64,000 nt of DNA from the NCBI RefSeq assembly GCF_900110075.1, contig NZ_FOCJ01000002.1, positions 124,001 through 188,000 on the forward strand. Reading direction: 5' to 3'. Origin of the DNA: Paenibacillus sp. OV219. Its GTDB lineage: Bacteria; Bacillota; Bacilli; Paenibacillales; Paenibacillaceae. The position numbers were made by a program, and so were the translations under genes. How positions within the stretch are numbered: the stretch's first letter is position 1; each line of letters starts with the position of its first letter. Under the pieces are notes generated by a model. It saw only the letters and a program-made list of their open reading frames with translations, ran no database searches and was not told the DNA's origin. This document shows positions 34,772 to 44,930 of the stretch, piece after piece.

Positions 34772-35265
34772 GTTTGCAATTAGGATGGATCAACGATCAG
34801 GATAAAATCGAAATTTCCGAGGATTTTATCGGCGTGCTGGATAAGCTGCTTCAGCTGGCGGCTGAGGCCGAAGGGTTGACTGAGGGTGAAGTGACGCTCA
34901 CGTTCGTCGACGACGACGAAATTCACCAGTTGAACCGCGAGTACCGAAACGTCGACCGGCCAACAGATGTATTGTCTTTCTCGATGCAAGAAGAGACGGA
35001 TGAAGAGCTCGAAATTATTTATGAAGTGGAAAATGAGAACGAGCAAATTCCGTTCGAAGGAATGCTTGGCGACATTATTATTTCGGCTGAACGGGCTAAA
35101 CTACAAAGTGACGAATACGGACATTCCTTGGAGCGTGAGCTGGGCTTCCTGTTTGTGCACGGCTTCCTTCATTTGATCGGATACGATCATCAGGATGAGG
35201 CGAGCGAAGCGGTCATGACTGAGAAGCAAGAAGCGGCATTGCGCCAAGTCGGACTAACTCGCTAA
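34768..35265 (+). CDS. ybeY: Endoribonuclease YbeY (rRNA maturation factor)
   Basis: 165 residues. The zinc motif HGFLHLIGYDH (H3xH5xH pattern) near residue 130 and RNVDRPTDVLSFSM are diagnostic. Acts in 16S rRNA 3'-end maturation and 70S quality control. AAGGAG lies before the ATG, which overlaps the yqfF stop by four bases. Slightly longer than Escherichia coli YbeY because of an acidic stretch (EETDEELEIIYEVENENEQ). Confidence 0.97.
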   Translation: MSLQLGWINDQDKIEISEDFIGVLDKLLQLAAEAEGLTEGEVTLTFVDDDEIHQLNREYRNVDRPTDVLSFSMQEETDEELEIIYEVENENEQIPFEGMLGDIIISAERAKLQSDEYGHSLERELGFLFVHGFLHLIGYDHQDEASEAVMTEKQEAALRQVGLTR

Positions 35266-35615
35266 TGCGCAGGCTGCTCCGCAGTTTTTCCTTTGCATTC
35301 GCAGGAATTGGAGCAGGCATTCGCACGCAAGCGAATATGCGCATACATGTCGCAGCAGCCATCATCGTCAATGTCGCAGGAGTAATTGCGCATTTAGAGC
35401 GAATTGAATGGCTGGTGATCATCCTCATGCAAGCTGCCGTTATGGCAGCCGAGCTTGTGAACACTGCCATCGAGCATGTCGTTGATCTTGCTAGTCCCGA
35501 GCAGCAACCGCTAGCGAAAGCTGCGAAGGATACAGCGGCCGGCGCTGTGCTTATATTGGCGATTGCAGCCGTTATCATAGGCCTAATCGTATTTGTTCCG
35601 CACATATGGCCTTAA
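35265..35615 (+). CDS. dgkA: Undecaprenol/diacylglycerol kinase, DgkA family
   Basis: 116 residues, three membrane helices. RTQANMRIHV near the first helix and the core motif VNTAIEHVVDL (N-T-A-x-E) are the DgkA active site. Gram-positive members phosphorylate undecaprenol, recycling the carrier lipid for cell-wall synthesis. The ATG shares its A with the ybeY stop (TAATG), so translation is coupled. Confidence 0.95.
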   Translation: MRRLLRSFSFAFAGIGAGIRTQANMRIHVAAAIIVNVAGVIAHLERIEWLVIILMQAAVMAAELVNTAIEHVVDLASPEQQPLAKAAKDTAAGAVLILAIAAVIIGLIVFVPHIWP

Positions 35616-35642
35616 CGAGAAGGAGTGTCAACCCTAGTTACG

Positions 35643-36080
35643 ATGAACAATAAATCAAATGAACTATCTGCAGAGTGGCAGCAGCTGCTTCAGCAAGCTC
35701 TTGAAGCGCGGTTGCGCGCTTACGTGCCGTATTCGAACTTTCAAGTCGGCGCAGCGTTGCTTGATTCCGAGGGCGGCGTCCATATGGGCTGCAACGTAGA
35801 GAATGCAGCATACGGACCCACGAACTGTGCTGAGCGTACTGCGCTGTTCCGCGCAATTGCGGACGGTCATCAAGCGCGCTCGTTTGAAGCGATTGCGGTT
35901 GTCGGAGACACAGAAGCACCGATTACGCCTTGCGGCGTATGCAGGCAGGTGCTTGTGGAGCTATGCCCTCCTGACATGCCAGTCATTATGGGGAATGTAA
36001 ATGGAGATTGGCGTGTCTCCACCGTTGCGGAGCTGCTGCCTGGCGCATTCTCGTCAGTTTCGTTAACGAAAGAAGTATAA
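35643..36080 (+). CDS. cdd: Cytidine deaminase
   Basis: 145 residues from the ATG at 35643. Zinc-binding and catalytic motifs NCAERTALF and TPCGVCRQV are intact, with [13 protein letters not shown] at the N-terminus. Converts cytidine and deoxycytidine to uridine forms in pyrimidine salvage. The start is not certain: AAGGAG is 14-18 bases from the ATG but abuts the in-frame GTG at 35625. Gene order dgkA-cdd-era is as in Bacillus subtilis. Confidence 0.96.
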   Translation: MNNKSNELSAEWQQLLQQALEARLRAYVPYSNFQVGAALLDSEGGVHMGCNVENAAYGPTNCAERTALFRAIADGHQARSFEAIAVVGDTEAPITPCGVCRQVLVELCPPDMPVIMGNVNGDWRVSTVAELLPGAFSSVSLTKEV

Positions 36081-36114
36081 CCGCCGCATCTGGAAGGGGA
36101 TAAACGGACAACTT

Positions 36115-37050
36115 ATGAGTTCAACAACAGGATCAGGATCTGGATCTAAGGGATCCAAACAGAAATTTCACTCCGGCTTCGTCGCTATTGTAGGCAGGCC
36201 AAACGTCGGCAAATCGACGCTTATTAACGAGGTCATCGGGCAGAAAATAGCGATTATGTCGGACAAGCCGCAAACGACGCGCAACAAAATTCACGGCGTC
36301 TATACGACCGACAACTCGCAAATTGTGTTTCTAGATACGCCTGGTATTCACAAACCGACGTCAAAGCTCGGCGACTTCATGGTAAAGTCGGCAGTCAACA
36401 CGCTTGGTGAAGTGGATGCGGCGCTGTTTCTTATTGACGTTTCCGAAGGACTCGGCGGCGGCGACCGCTTCATAATCGAAGCGCTCAAGAAAATTAAGAC
36501 GCCAGTGTTCCTCATCATGAACAAGATCGACAAGATTGAGCCGGAAGCGCTGCTGCCGCTCATCGTGCAATATAAAGATCTGTACGACTTCGCAGAAATC
36601 ATTCCGATCTCTGCGCTTCAAGGCAATAATATTGACACATTACTGAAAGTGCTGAGCAGCTACTTGCCGGAAGGACCGCAGTATTACCCTGCGGATCAAG
36701 TGACAGACCATCCGGAGCAATTCGTTTGTGCAGAGCTTGTTCGCGAGAAGATTCTTCACCTCACTCGTGAAGAAATTCCGCATTCCATCGCTGTTGCGAT
36801 AGAGGATATGCGCGTGCAGGAGAACGGAGTCGTCTATATCGGCGCTGTCATCTACGTTGAACGTGATTCCCAGAAAGGCATTGTTATCGGCAAGCAAGGC
36901 GCCTTGTTGAAGCAGGTTGGCAAGGAAGCGCGCCGCGACATCGAGACGCTGCTTGGCTCACGAGTATTCCTTGAGCTGTGGGTGAAAGTGAAGAAGGACT
37001 GGCGCAATCAAGATCGCTTACTGAAGGACCTCGGCTACCGCAATGACTAA
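36115..37050 (+). CDS. era: GTPase Era
   Basis: 311 residues. GTPase motifs G1 [10 protein letters not shown]3 DTPGIHKP and G4 NKID are present, and the C-terminal KH domain carries [15 protein letters not shown]. Era binds 16S rRNA and helps assemble the 30S subunit, working with YbeY. It has an extra Ser/Gly-rich N-terminal ~12 residues ([14 protein letters not shown]). Confidence 0.97.
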   Translation: MSSTTGSGSGSKGSKQKFHSGFVAIVGRPNVGKSTLINEVIGQKIAIMSDKPQTTRNKIHGVYTTDNSQIVFLDTPGIHKPTSKLGDFMVKSAVNTLGEVDAALFLIDVSEGLGGGDRFIIEALKKIKTPVFLIMNKIDKIEPEALLPLIVQYKDLYDFAEIIPISALQGNNIDTLLKVLSSYLPEGPQYYPADQVTDHPEQFVCAELVREKILHLTREEIPHSIAVAIEDMRVQENGVVYIGAVIYVERDSQKGIVIGKQGALLKQVGKEARRDIETLLGSRVFLELWVKVKKDWRNQDRLLKDLGYRND

Positions 37051-37130
37051 AATTTGTAAGGCATAGCCTTGCTCCCTTTATCGCATCCTAATTCGTGAGC
37101 AACATTCTCACGCGGAAAGGATGAATACGA

Positions 37131-37283
37131 ATGCGAAATTTTTCGTGGAAGTATTTTGCGCTGACGGGGGATGTGGAAGCTTTTATGCTTTACAAGGAAA
37201 TAGAGGAGCAGGCAGCGGGTGCCGACGCTGCCGGCAGCGAGGAAGATGGAGAGGCTGCAGTCGAGACTGACAGCGCGTTATAA
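37131..37283 (+). CDS. yqzL: YqzL family protein
   Basis: 50 residues, GGAAAGG ten bases before the ATG. The start MRNFSWKYFALTGDVEAFML matches the YqzL family (F-x-W-K-x-F-x-x-T-G-x-x-x-x-Y/F-L), a tiny conserved protein always between era and recO in Bacillales. An acidic Glu/Ala tail follows. Function unknown. Confidence 0.88.
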   Translation: MRNFSWKYFALTGDVEAFMLYKEIEEQAAGADAAGSEEDGEAAVETDSAL

Positions 37284-37319
37284 TCGATCGCTGCAAGGCG
37301 CAGGTTGGGGGAGAGTTTC

Positions 37320-38177
37320 ATGCAATACCGCGTCGAAGGCATTGTTATTCGCAGTACGGATTACGGTGAAGGCAACAAGATCATTACGCTCTTTACGAGA
37401 ACGCACGGCAAAATAGGTATTGTCGTGCGTGGTGCCAAAAAAGTAAAGAGTCGTCATGGCTCCCTTGCTCAGCTGTTTACGTACGGCGAATATTTATTTT
37501 TCCGAAATAGCGGCTTAGGCACGTTGACGCATGGTGAGATTATTGAATCTCACCATGTTTTGCGTGAGCAATTGGAGCTAACCGCCTACTCTTCTTATGC
37601 GGTCGAATTGGTAGATAGGGCGCTGCAGGAAGAAGATGCGAGTGCATACATCTACGAACAGCTAAAAGCTTGTCTGACCGCATTTGTCGCAGGCAAGGAT
37701 GTTACCATTACGATTCAGCTCTTCGAGATGAAGATACTCGAAGCGGCTGGCTATGCGCCGGACTTTACCGCTTGCATGTCTTGCGGCAATGCTGAAGGCC
37801 GTATGGCGCTCAGCGCAAGAGCCGGAGGGGTTCTGTGCAGCAGATGCCGCTATAAGGATCCGAGTGCAATGGAGCTCAACGAAGGCGCACTTAAACTGCT
37901 TAGAATGTTCCGCCAGCTCGATCTGCGTAGGTTAGGAAACATAACGGTGCGAGATGAAACGAAGAAGCAGCTTAAACTCGTTATGCGCGCGCTCATGGAC
38001 ACGCATCTGGCGCTGCAATTGAAATCGCGTTCGTTCCTGGATCAGATGGAACGATTCGAATTGAATGTGCCCGTGCTCCGGCGGCCTAAACGTGAAACGG
38101 GCGAAGTTAGCGAAGCGAATGAATCTCTTGATGTACATGCACATGAACGTAAACCCATAGATGGCGACGCAGAATAA
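37320..38177 (+). CDS. recO: DNA repair protein RecO
   Basis: 285 residues from the ATG at 37320 (GGGGGAG six bases upstream). An N-terminal OB fold (YRVEGIVIRSTDYGEGNKI) is followed by a helical domain with a four-cysteine zinc site: CMSCG and, 17 residues later, CSRC. RecO loads RecA with RecR on SSB-coated DNA. A charged tail of ~30 residues (EVSEANESLDVHAHE) extends beyond the usual end. The glyQS promoter begins at the stop codon. Confidence 0.96.
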   Translation: MQYRVEGIVIRSTDYGEGNKIITLFTRTHGKIGIVVRGAKKVKSRHGSLAQLFTYGEYLFFRNSGLGTLTHGEIIESHHVLREQLELTAYSSYAVELVDRALQEEDASAYIYEQLKACLTAFVAGKDVTITIQLFEMKILEAAGYAPDFTACMSCGNAEGRMALSARAGGVLCSRCRYKDPSAMELNEGALKLLRMFRQLDLRRLGNITVRDETKKQLKLVMRALMDTHLALQLKSRSFLDQMERFELNVPVLRRPKRETGEVSEANESLDVHAHERKPIDGDAE

Positions 38178-38206
38178 TTGACACACCATATTGGCAATGT
38201 TATGAT
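38178..38206 (+). promoter_or_regulatory. Sigma-A promoter of the glyQS T-box transcript
   Basis: TTGACA (38178-38183), 17-bp spacer, TATGAT (38201-38206). The -35 directly abuts the recO stop codon. Confidence 0.85.
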
Positions 38207-38212
38207 ATATTA

Positions 38213-38450
38213 TTATGAAATAAGAACGTTGAAGGAGAAAGTAACTGTTACAGTTGTCAGTAAAGCGAGCCGGGGATAGTGAGAGCCTGGACGGACGTAT
38301 TCGGTGAAAGGCACTCCGGAGTTCTTGCAACTTTTCGAAAAGCGGGTTTTCAGGCTTCATGCTGAAGACCAAGTAGGGTGGAACCGCGGGAGATGATAGC
38401 TCTCGTCCCTATGTCTGATTTTCCGGACATAGTGGGCGAGGGCTTTTTTA
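38213..38450 (+). ncRNA. Glycine T-box riboswitch (tRNA-Gly-sensing leader of glyQS)
   Basis: The conserved T-box AGGGTGGAACCGCGG lies at 38375-38389. It precedes a terminator whose stem (CTCGTCCCTATGTC with GACATAGTGGGCGAG, then TTTTTT) ends at about 38449. Upstream, GCGAGCCGGGGATAGTGAGAGC belongs to Stem I, and GGC at 38310-38312 in AAAGGCAC is a plausible specifier for glycine. Uncharged tRNA-Gly would pair with both specifier and T-box bulge and favour the antiterminator, raising glyQS expression. The specifier assignment is by eye. Confidence 0.92.
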
Positions 38451-38501
38451 TATGCCACGCACGTGGAATGGCCGGTAATAAAACTTAAGGAGATGAATGA
38501 A

Positions 38502-39389
38502 ATGAATTTTCAAAACATGATTTTAACGCTGCAGCAGTTCTGGGCAGAGCAAAATTGCATTCTCGTTCAGCCGTACGACACGGAGAAAGGTGCGGGCACA
38601 ATGAACCCGATGACCTTCCTGCGCTCTATCGGTCCTGAGCCGTGGAATGTTGCTTATGTAGAGCCGTCCAGACGTCCTGCTGACGGTCGTTACGGTGAGA
38701 ACCCGAACCGATTGTACCAGCATCACCAATTCCAGGTTATTCTGAAGCCGTCACCGGACAACATTCAAGAATTGTACCTGGAGAGCTTGAAGCGTCTTGG
38801 CGTTGATCCACTTCACCACGACATTCGTTTCGTTGAAGATAATTGGGAATCACCGACACTCGGCGCTTGGGGCCTCGGCTGGGAAGTTTGGCTGAATGGC
38901 ATGGAGATTACGCAATTTACGTACTTCCAACAAGTCGGCGGTATTGATGCGAATCCAGTCGCTGTTGAAATTACGTACGGTATGGAGCGCCTAGCTTCGT
39001 ACATCCAAGAGAAAGAGAATGTGTTCGATCTGGAGTGGGTAGACGGCGTGACTTATGGCGACGTGTTTCTTCAGCCTGAGTTTGAGCATTCGAAGTATAC
39101 GTTTGAAACATCTGATCCAGCGATGCTGTTCTCGCTGTTTAACATGTATGAAGAAGAAGCGAAGAAGACGATTGAGCATAAGCTTGTTTTCCCGGCGTAT
39201 GATTACGTTCTGAAATGCTCTCATACGTTTAACTTGCTGGACGCGCGCGGCGCGATCAGCGTAACGGAGCGTACTGGCTACATTATGCGCGTACGTAACT
39301 TGGCTCGTGCTTGTGCGGCTACGTATTTGGAAGAGCGTGAGCGTCTGGGCTTCCCGCTGCTGAAGAAAGGAGTGAACGTCAATGGCTAA
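38502..39389 (+). CDS. glyQ: Glycine--tRNA ligase alpha subunit
   Basis: 295 residues from the ATG at 38502 (AAGGAG nine bases upstream; an earlier in-frame ATG at 38463 lies in the leader without SD). [27 protein letters not shown]-type [16 protein letters not shown] and [19 protein letters not shown] are highly conserved alpha-subunit motifs. It forms the alpha2beta2 enzyme with GlyS. Overlaps glyS by eight bases; regulated by the upstream T-box. Confidence 0.98.
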   Translation: MNFQNMILTLQQFWAEQNCILVQPYDTEKGAGTMNPMTFLRSIGPEPWNVAYVEPSRRPADGRYGENPNRLYQHHQFQVILKPSPDNIQELYLESLKRLGVDPLHHDIRFVEDNWESPTLGAWGLGWEVWLNGMEITQFTYFQQVGGIDANPVAVEITYGMERLASYIQEKENVFDLEWVDGVTYGDVFLQPEFEHSKYTFETSDPAMLFSLFNMYEEEAKKTIEHKLVFPAYDYVLKCSHTFNLLDARGAISVTERTGYIMRVRNLARACAATYLEERERLGFPLLKKGVNVNG

Positions 39390-41466
39390 AGATTTGCTGC
39401 TGGAGATCGGACTTGAAGAGGTGCCTGCGCGTTTCGTGCGCGGTGCCATGAATCAACTGAAAGAGAAGACGGTCAAATGGCTGGATTCCGCACGAATCGG
39501 CCACGGTGCTGTTGAAGCTTATGCAACGCCTCGCCGTATCGCAGTTCTGGTGCGCGATGTGGAGGAGAAGCAAGCCGATGTGAACGAGGAAGTGAAAGGC
39601 CCTTCCCGCAAAATCGCGCTTGATGAGCAAGGCGAGTGGAGCAAGGCTGCGCTCGGCTTTGCCCGCAGTCAAGGTGTCTCTCCGGAAGACTTCTTCTTCA
39701 AGGAGCTCGCCGGAGTCGAATATGTGTATGCGAACAAGAGCAGCATTGGTACGGTAACGAGCGATGTCCTCCCGGAAGGGCTAACGGCACTTACTACGGC
39801 CATGTCTTTCCCGAAAAATATGCGTTGGGGCGCTTATGATCTTCGTTTCGTACGTCCAATCCGCTGGCTCGTTGCTTTGTTCGGCGATGAAATTGTTCCA
39901 CTCGAAATTACAGCGGTGCAAAGCGGCAAGACAACACGCGGCCATCGTTTCCTTGGCAGCGAGACAATTGTATCTGAGCCTTCTGCGTATGTGGAACGCC
40001 TGAGAGAGCAGCAAGTCATTGCGGATGTAGCAGAGCGTGAGGCGTTGATCGTAGAGCAAATCAAGTCGCTCGCAGCCGAGAAGGGCTGGCACATCGACAT
40101 TAAAGAAGATCTGCTCGAGGAAGTTGTATTCCTCGTTGAATATCCGAATGTCCTGTTCGGTTCGTTCGATCCGGCGTTCTTGAACATTCCGCAGGAAGTG
40201 CTGATTACTTCGATGCGCGAGCATCAGCGCTACTTCCCGGTTCTGGATAATGAAGGCAAGCTACTGCCTTACTTCGTTACTGTTCGTAACGGCGACCGCA
40301 CCTCCATTGAGTCTGTTGCCAAAGGTAACGAGAAAGTGCTGCGCGCACGTCTGTCCGATGCGAAATTCTTCTATGGGGAAGATCAGAAGCTGGCAATTAA
40401 CGATGCGCTTAAGAAGCTTGAGGCGATTGTTTACCATGAAGAACTTGGTACGGTTGCAGATAAAGTGCGCCGTATCGTGAATACAGCAGGCAAGATCGCA
40501 AATGCACTGCAATTGGATGCTCAAACATCTGATGATGCAGCTCGTACAGCGGCAATTTGCAAATTCGACCTTGTTACGCAGATGGTCTACGAGTTCCCTG
40601 AGCTGCAAGGCATCATGGGTGAAGATTATGCGCGTAAAGCAGGCGAGAGAGAATCGGTTGCTCGTGCAATCAACGAGCACTACCAGCCGCGCTTTGCAGG
40701 CGATCGCGCTCCGGCATCCGTAGTTGGCGCAGTTGTCAGCCTCGCAGACAAGATCGATACAATCGTTGGTTGTTTCTCAATTGGCATTATTCCAACAGGC
40801 TCGCAGGACCCTTATGCGCTGCGTCGTCAAGCAGCAGGTATCGTACAAATCGTGTTGGCGCACGGCCTTAAGCTGCCGCTTGAAACGTTGTTCGATCTTG
40901 CGCTGGATATCCATGTCACAGCTGGCTCGTTGAAACGCGACCGCGCTGAAGTGCGTAAAGACTTGTACGAGTTCTTCTCGCTTCGCGTAAAGAATGTACT
41001 CACTGAGCAGAATGTTCGTTACGATGTCGTTGATGCGGTTATGGCAGTTGGCTTTAATGATCTGAGCCAAACCGTTGACCGTGCAGCAGCGGTTACGGCA
41101 TGTGCAGCTGGTGATCGCCGCGATGAGTTCAAAGGCGTCGTTGACGCGCTGAACCGCGCATGCAATCTGGCGTCCAAAGCGACATCGACGGAAGTAAACG
41201 CGAAGCTCTTCGCCGAAGATGTAGAAGCCGCTCTATACAGTGCTTGGGAAGCGGTACAAGCCGACATTACCGCATTTGTGGAGCAAGGCCGTACAGCGGA
41301 AGCGATTGCGAAGCTGGCTAGTCTGAAGACGCCGATCAACGCGTATTTTGACAAAGTAATGGTTATGGCTGAAGACGAAGCAATACGTGCGAACCGTCTT
41401 GCAACATTGTCGGCAATTGCAGGCAGTGTGTTGAAAGTGGCGGATTTGACTAAATTGGTTTGGTAA
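39382..41466 (+). CDS. glyS: Glycine--tRNA ligase beta subunit
   Basis: 694 residues. The start [33 protein letters not shown] and [12 protein letters not shown] are beta-subunit hallmarks. An HD-like and an anticodon-binding domain lie in the C-terminal half. AAAGGAG precedes the ATG and the gene overlaps glyQ. A duplicated hairpin element follows the stop. Confidence 0.98.
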   Translation: MAKDLLLEIGLEEVPARFVRGAMNQLKEKTVKWLDSARIGHGAVEAYATPRRIAVLVRDVEEKQADVNEEVKGPSRKIALDEQGEWSKAALGFARSQGVSPEDFFFKELAGVEYVYANKSSIGTVTSDVLPEGLTALTTAMSFPKNMRWGAYDLRFVRPIRWLVALFGDEIVPLEITAVQSGKTTRGHRFLGSETIVSEPSAYVERLREQQVIADVAEREALIVEQIKSLAAEKGWHIDIKEDLLEEVVFLVEYPNVLFGSFDPAFLNIPQEVLITSMREHQRYFPVLDNEGKLLPYFVTVRNGDRTSIESVAKGNEKVLRARLSDAKFFYGEDQKLAINDALKKLEAIVYHEELGTVADKVRRIVNTAGKIANALQLDAQTSDDAARTAAICKFDLVTQMVYEFPELQGIMGEDYARKAGERESVARAINEHYQPRFAGDRAPASVVGAVVSLADKIDTIVGCFSIGIIPTGSQDPYALRRQAAGIVQIVLAHGLKLPLETLFDLALDIHVTAGSLKRDRAEVRKDLYEFFSLRVKNVLTEQNVRYDVVDAVMAVGFNDLSQTVDRAAAVTACAAGDRRDEFKGVVDALNRACNLASKATSTEVNAKLFAEDVEAALYSAWEAVQADITAFVEQGRTAEAIAKLASLKTPINAYFDKVMVMAEDEAIRANRLATLSAIAGSVLKVADLTKLVW

Positions 41467-41596
41467 GCCTTTTTCTGTCAGGAAAAGAGGCTACCATCAG
41501 TTCTTCGCGGGAAAAGATGCACAAGCCTTTTTCCGTCAGGAAAAGAGGCTACCATCAGTTCTTCGCGGGAAAAGATGTTTCCATTAGTTTTTCGTT
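41465..41596 (+). repeat. Tandem 55-bp duplication with hairpin, downstream of glyS
   Basis: Two copies, 41465-41519 and 41523-41577 (period 58), differ by one base (CTGTC versus CCGTC). Each contains a hairpin in which AGCCTTTTTC pairs with GAAAAGAGGCT, and ends CTTCGCGGGAAAAGATG. A degenerate third fragment (CCATTAGTTTTTCG) follows at about 41581-41594. The first copy includes the last base of the glyS stop region. No long T-tract, so it is an imperfect terminator or a processing element. Confidence 0.8.
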
Positions 41597-41631
41597 AGTA
41601 ACCTCATTTATCTCAAGGAGGGTGAATCGAA

Positions 41632-42450
41632 ATGGCAGCTGAAACGCAGCCTGATGTCATTATTTACGTCGTTTCCGACTCTGCCGGTGATACGGGTGAG
41701 CTTGTCGTCAGGGCGGCGGTTGCTCAGTTTCATCCCCTTAATGCAGATATCCGCAGAGCGCCGTTCGTCCATGATGAGGCGTCGCTCGAGCGGTTTGTCC
41801 TGCTCGCCAAGGAGCACAGTGCAATCATCCTCTATACGCTTGTGCTTCCTGCTTTGCGGGATCGGATGGTGGAGCTGGCCCTGCAGCATCAAGTAACTGC
41901 GATTGATCTGCTCGGCTCGCTTATCACGAGTCTCGAAGAGAAAACGAATCGTAAATCAAGGCAGGAGCCAGGGCTCAATCACGTGCTTGACGAGAATTAC
42001 TTCCGCAAGGTCGAAGCGGTTGAGTTCGCCGTCAAATATGATGATATGCGGGATACAACGGGCATTCTTAAAGCAGACATTGTGCTTGTTGGCGTGTCTC
42101 GAACGTCCAAGACACCTTTGTCGATGTACCTCGCGCACAAACAGTTCAAAGTCGCGAACGTACCGCTTATGCCAGAGCTTCAGCCGCCTGATGAGCTGTT
42201 CCAAATTCCGAAAGAAAAAGTCGTCGGCCTGACGATCGATGTGAGTTATCTAAACGGCATTCGCAAGGAACGTTTGAAGGCGCTCGGTCTGCCCGATAGC
42301 GCAGCCTATGCAACGACGGCGCGGATCGAGCGGGAGATCGAATATGCCGCTAAGATTACGGATCGTATCGGCTGTTTGGTGATTGACGTTTCACACCGGG
42401 CAGTTGAAGAAACGGCAAGCCTTATCTTGGAGTATATTGAATCGAACTGA
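41632..42450 (+). CDS. yqfL: Pyruvate,phosphate dikinase regulatory protein (YqfL/PPSR family)
   Basis: 272 residues, AAGGAGGG before the ATG. The family is a bifunctional ADP-dependent kinase / Pi-dependent phosphorylase that switches pyruvate phosphate dikinase or PEP synthase. IYVVSDSAGDTGE at the N-terminus and the P-loop GVSRTSKTPLSMYLA are diagnostic. In Bacillus subtilis yqfL follows ccpN (yqzB) and glyS; here ccpN is missing, so glyS is directly upstream. Confidence 0.94.
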   Translation: MAAETQPDVIIYVVSDSAGDTGELVVRAAVAQFHPLNADIRRAPFVHDEASLERFVLLAKEHSAIILYTLVLPALRDRMVELALQHQVTAIDLLGSLITSLEEKTNRKSRQEPGLNHVLDENYFRKVEAVEFAVKYDDMRDTTGILKADIVLVGVSRTSKTPLSMYLAHKQFKVANVPLMPELQPPDELFQIPKEKVVGLTIDVSYLNGIRKERLKALGLPDSAAYATTARIEREIEYAAKITDRIGCLVIDVSHRAVEETASLILEYIESN

Positions 42451-42489
42451 TGTGTGATTTGGTGCAGGATTTTTTGTTTATTTGCCGTA

Positions 42490-42495
42490 TATAAT
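42490..42495 (+). promoter_or_regulatory. Candidate -10 element ahead of yqxD-dnaG-sigA
   Basis: A perfect TATAAT 40 bases before yqxD, but no convincing -35 at 16-18 bp. In Bacillus subtilis the sigA operon has vegetative promoters in this position, which makes the site plausible. Confidence 0.35.
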
Positions 42496-42534
42496 AGTAC
42501 GGTAGTTCCAATAAGATGCGGTGATGCAGCGAAA

Positions 42535-43002
42535 ATGAAAGCTTTACCTACAATTGTGGTCGATGCGGATGCATGCCCAGTTAAGCGTGAAATTGTCGAA
42601 ACAGCTCGAAGTTTCGCCATTCCTGTATTGATGGTTGCTTCACATGATCATCGGCTTCAGCAGGAAGCAGGCGTTGCGATTATGCAGGTTGATCGAAGCG
42701 ATCAGTCCGTTGATCTGTATATAGCGAATCATATCGCGCGAGGCGACATTGTGGTCACACAGGACTTCGGACTTGCGACGATTGTACTAGCTAAAGGTGC
42801 AATAGCGCTTTCACCACGCGGCCAGGAGTACGATGATAGCAACATTGATTATTTGATGGAACGCAGGCATGAATTAGCCAAAGCTCGCCGGGGCGGAATG
42901 CGAACAAAAGGCCCGAAGGCGATGAGCAGCGAGGATCGTACAAGGTTTCAGCAAAAGCTGACAAAAGTTTTGCAGACCCGGAAGGAAAATGACAAGCTGT
43001 AG
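42535..43002 (+). CDS. yqxD: YaiI/YqxD family protein (DUF188)
   Basis: 155 residues from the ATG at 42535, where the conserved start TIVVDADACPVKREI begins shortly after; the frame is open back to 42454 without support. VTQDFGLATIVLAKGA and ALSPRGQEYD are also conserved. A PIN-like fold is suspected for DUF188, function not known. It is the first gene of the macromolecular-synthesis operon with dnaG and sigA. Confidence 0.92.
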   Translation: MKALPTIVVDADACPVKREIVETARSFAIPVLMVASHDHRLQQEAGVAIMQVDRSDQSVDLYIANHIARGDIVVTQDFGLATIVLAKGAIALSPRGQEYDDSNIDYLMERRHELAKARRGGMRTKGPKAMSSEDRTRFQQKLTKVLQTRKENDKL

Positions 43003-43043
43003 CGAATAGTATTACTTGTCAATTAGGATGAAGGTGAAGGTGT

Positions 43044-44912
43044 ATGGCTTACGGAAAAATACCGGATTCTGTCATTGAAGCGGTGCTTAAGCACCACGAT
43101 ATTGTAGAAACGGTCGGAAAGTACGTTCACCTCTCGAAGCACGGGAAATACATGAAGGGGTTATGCCCGTTTCATTCAGAGAAATCCCCGTCATTTACCG
43201 TAACTCCGGAGAAAGGTATCTTCTATTGCTATGGGTGCGGTAAGGGTGGCAATGCGATCAAGTTTATCGAGGAAATCGAAGAATATTCGTTTCCTGAAGC
43301 TATTCGCATGATGGCGGAAGAAGCGGGAATTCCGATCACGTGGTCAGGCGCTGCGGAACGTTCGAATACGGAAGGCGGCGGTGACCGCGACACACTTATT
43401 GGAGCGCATGAGCTAGCAGTGAAGTTATATCATTATTTGCTCATGAACACGACGCACGGACAGCCTGCGCTGCAGTATTTACGCTCACGCGGTGTGACGG
43501 ACAAGCAGATTGATCATTATATGATCGGTTATGCTCCGCCTGAATGGGACACATTGGCCCGATTTCTAGAGAAGCGGGAATACAATCTCGCCCTCATGGA
43601 GAAGGGCGGGCTGCTCATTGCCAAGCAGGACAGAAGCGGCTACATTGACCGTTTCCGCGACCGGATCATGTTCCCGATCTGGAGCCGTGACGGCAAAGTA
43701 ATTGCGATGGCCGGAAGAATGCTCGGTGAGGGTCAACCCAAATATTTGAACTCTCCGGAGACCATGCTATTCAACAAGAGCCGTAATTTGTACAACTTCC
43801 ATTATGCCAGAGTGTCGATGCGCAAGAATCGACGCGTCGTACTGTTCGAAGGCTATATGGATGTCATTAAAGCATGGAGCGCCGGGGTCGAGAACGGCGT
43901 TGCTTCCATGGGTACGGCGCTGACGGATGAGCATGCTTCACTACTGGGGCGTAATGTGGATGAAGCCGTGCTTTGTTATGACGGTGACAACGCTGGACAA
44001 GCAGCAGCGCTGAAGAGCATTCCGATCTTGGAGCGAGCCGGAATGCGTGTTCAGGTGGCGATGCTGCCTAAAGGCTTGGACCCGGATGAATTTATCGAGA
44101 AGCATGGTGCGCAGGCATTCATGCGTGAAACGATTGAACATCCCGTCTCTGCTACAAAATTTAGACTACTATATGCGAAGAAAAACCATATACTCCTAGA
44201 AGAAGAAGGACAGAAAGACTACTTGCTCGAGGCTGTTGGCATTATTGCTGCTCTCGATTCTCCTACCGAGCGGGAGTTTTATTTAAAGGAGCTGTCCCGA
44301 GAGTTCGATATGTCTTTGGATTCATTGAAGCAGGATGCCTTCGAGAGGCGGCAGCAGCTGCAAAAAATGAAACCGCCAAGGGATAATAACGATAATTCGT
44401 GGAATAATGGTAGAAATGAAAACCGTGAGAACCGTGAGAACCGTCGTACGTCCTCTGCGCCACCCGTTTTGCCTGCGTATCAAGTCGCTGAGCGTAAGCT
44501 CCTTGCCCAGATGCTGCAGGACTCGGACATCGCAAATACGGTACATCAGAAGCTTGGAGAAGCTTTTAATGTAGAGGATCACGCAGCGCTTGCTGCTTAC
44601 TTATATGCTTATTACGCGCAAGGACATGATCCGGATGTAAGCCGGTTTATCGCATCGCTCCAGGATGACCGCCTTGAACGGACAGCCGCTTCCATTTTGA
44701 TGATGGATGACGACATTCCATTCGATGAGCATCTGCTCGCCGATTATGTGAATGAAATTAGGAAAGTGCCAAAGTTTCGTGAAATTGAGCAGTTGAAGGA
44801 AACGATGGTACGAGCGGAACGTTCCGGGGACATGTTGAAAGCGGCACAAATTGCAAGTGAGATTATCGCCCTAGAGAGACAGCTAAAAGGTCGGCAGGAT
44901 GATCGTTTCTAG
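43044..44912 (+). CDS. dnaG: DNA primase
   Basis: 622 residues. An N-terminal CHC2 zinc finger (CPFHSEKSPSF, YCYGCGKGG), a catalytic core with TOPRIM motifs (VLFEGYMDVIKA, LCYDGDNAGQAAA), and a C-terminal DnaB-interacting helical domain after an Asn/Arg-rich linker (NDNSWNNGRNENREN). Synthesises RNA primers for replication. GAAGGTG precedes the ATG; sigA follows after 18 bases. Confidence 0.98.
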   Translation: MAYGKIPDSVIEAVLKHHDIVETVGKYVHLSKHGKYMKGLCPFHSEKSPSFTVTPEKGIFYCYGCGKGGNAIKFIEEIEEYSFPEAIRMMAEEAGIPITWSGAAERSNTEGGGDRDTLIGAHELAVKLYHYLLMNTTHGQPALQYLRSRGVTDKQIDHYMIGYAPPEWDTLARFLEKREYNLALMEKGGLLIAKQDRSGYIDRFRDRIMFPIWSRDGKVIAMAGRMLGEGQPKYLNSPETMLFNKSRNLYNFHYARVSMRKNRRVVLFEGYMDVIKAWSAGVENGVASMGTALTDEHASLLGRNVDEAVLCYDGDNAGQAAALKSIPILERAGMRVQVAMLPKGLDPDEFIEKHGAQAFMRETIEHPVSATKFRLLYAKKNHILLEEEGQKDYLLEAVGIIAALDSPTEREFYLKELSREFDMSLDSLKQDAFERRQQLQKMKPPRDNNDNSWNNGRNENRENRENRRTSSAPPVLPAYQVAERKLLAQMLQDSDIANTVHQKLGEAFNVEDHAALAAYLYAYYAQGHDPDVSRFIASLQDDRLERTAASILMMDDDIPFDEHLLADYVNEIRKVPKFREIEQLKETMVRAERSGDMLKAAQIASEIIALERQLKGRQDDRF

Positions 44913-44930
44913 GGAGGAGGGAGTCGGAAT

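Noticed and set aside
41465-41596. CRISPR-like repeat
   Set aside because: Only two full units 3 bp apart with no spacers and no cas genes.
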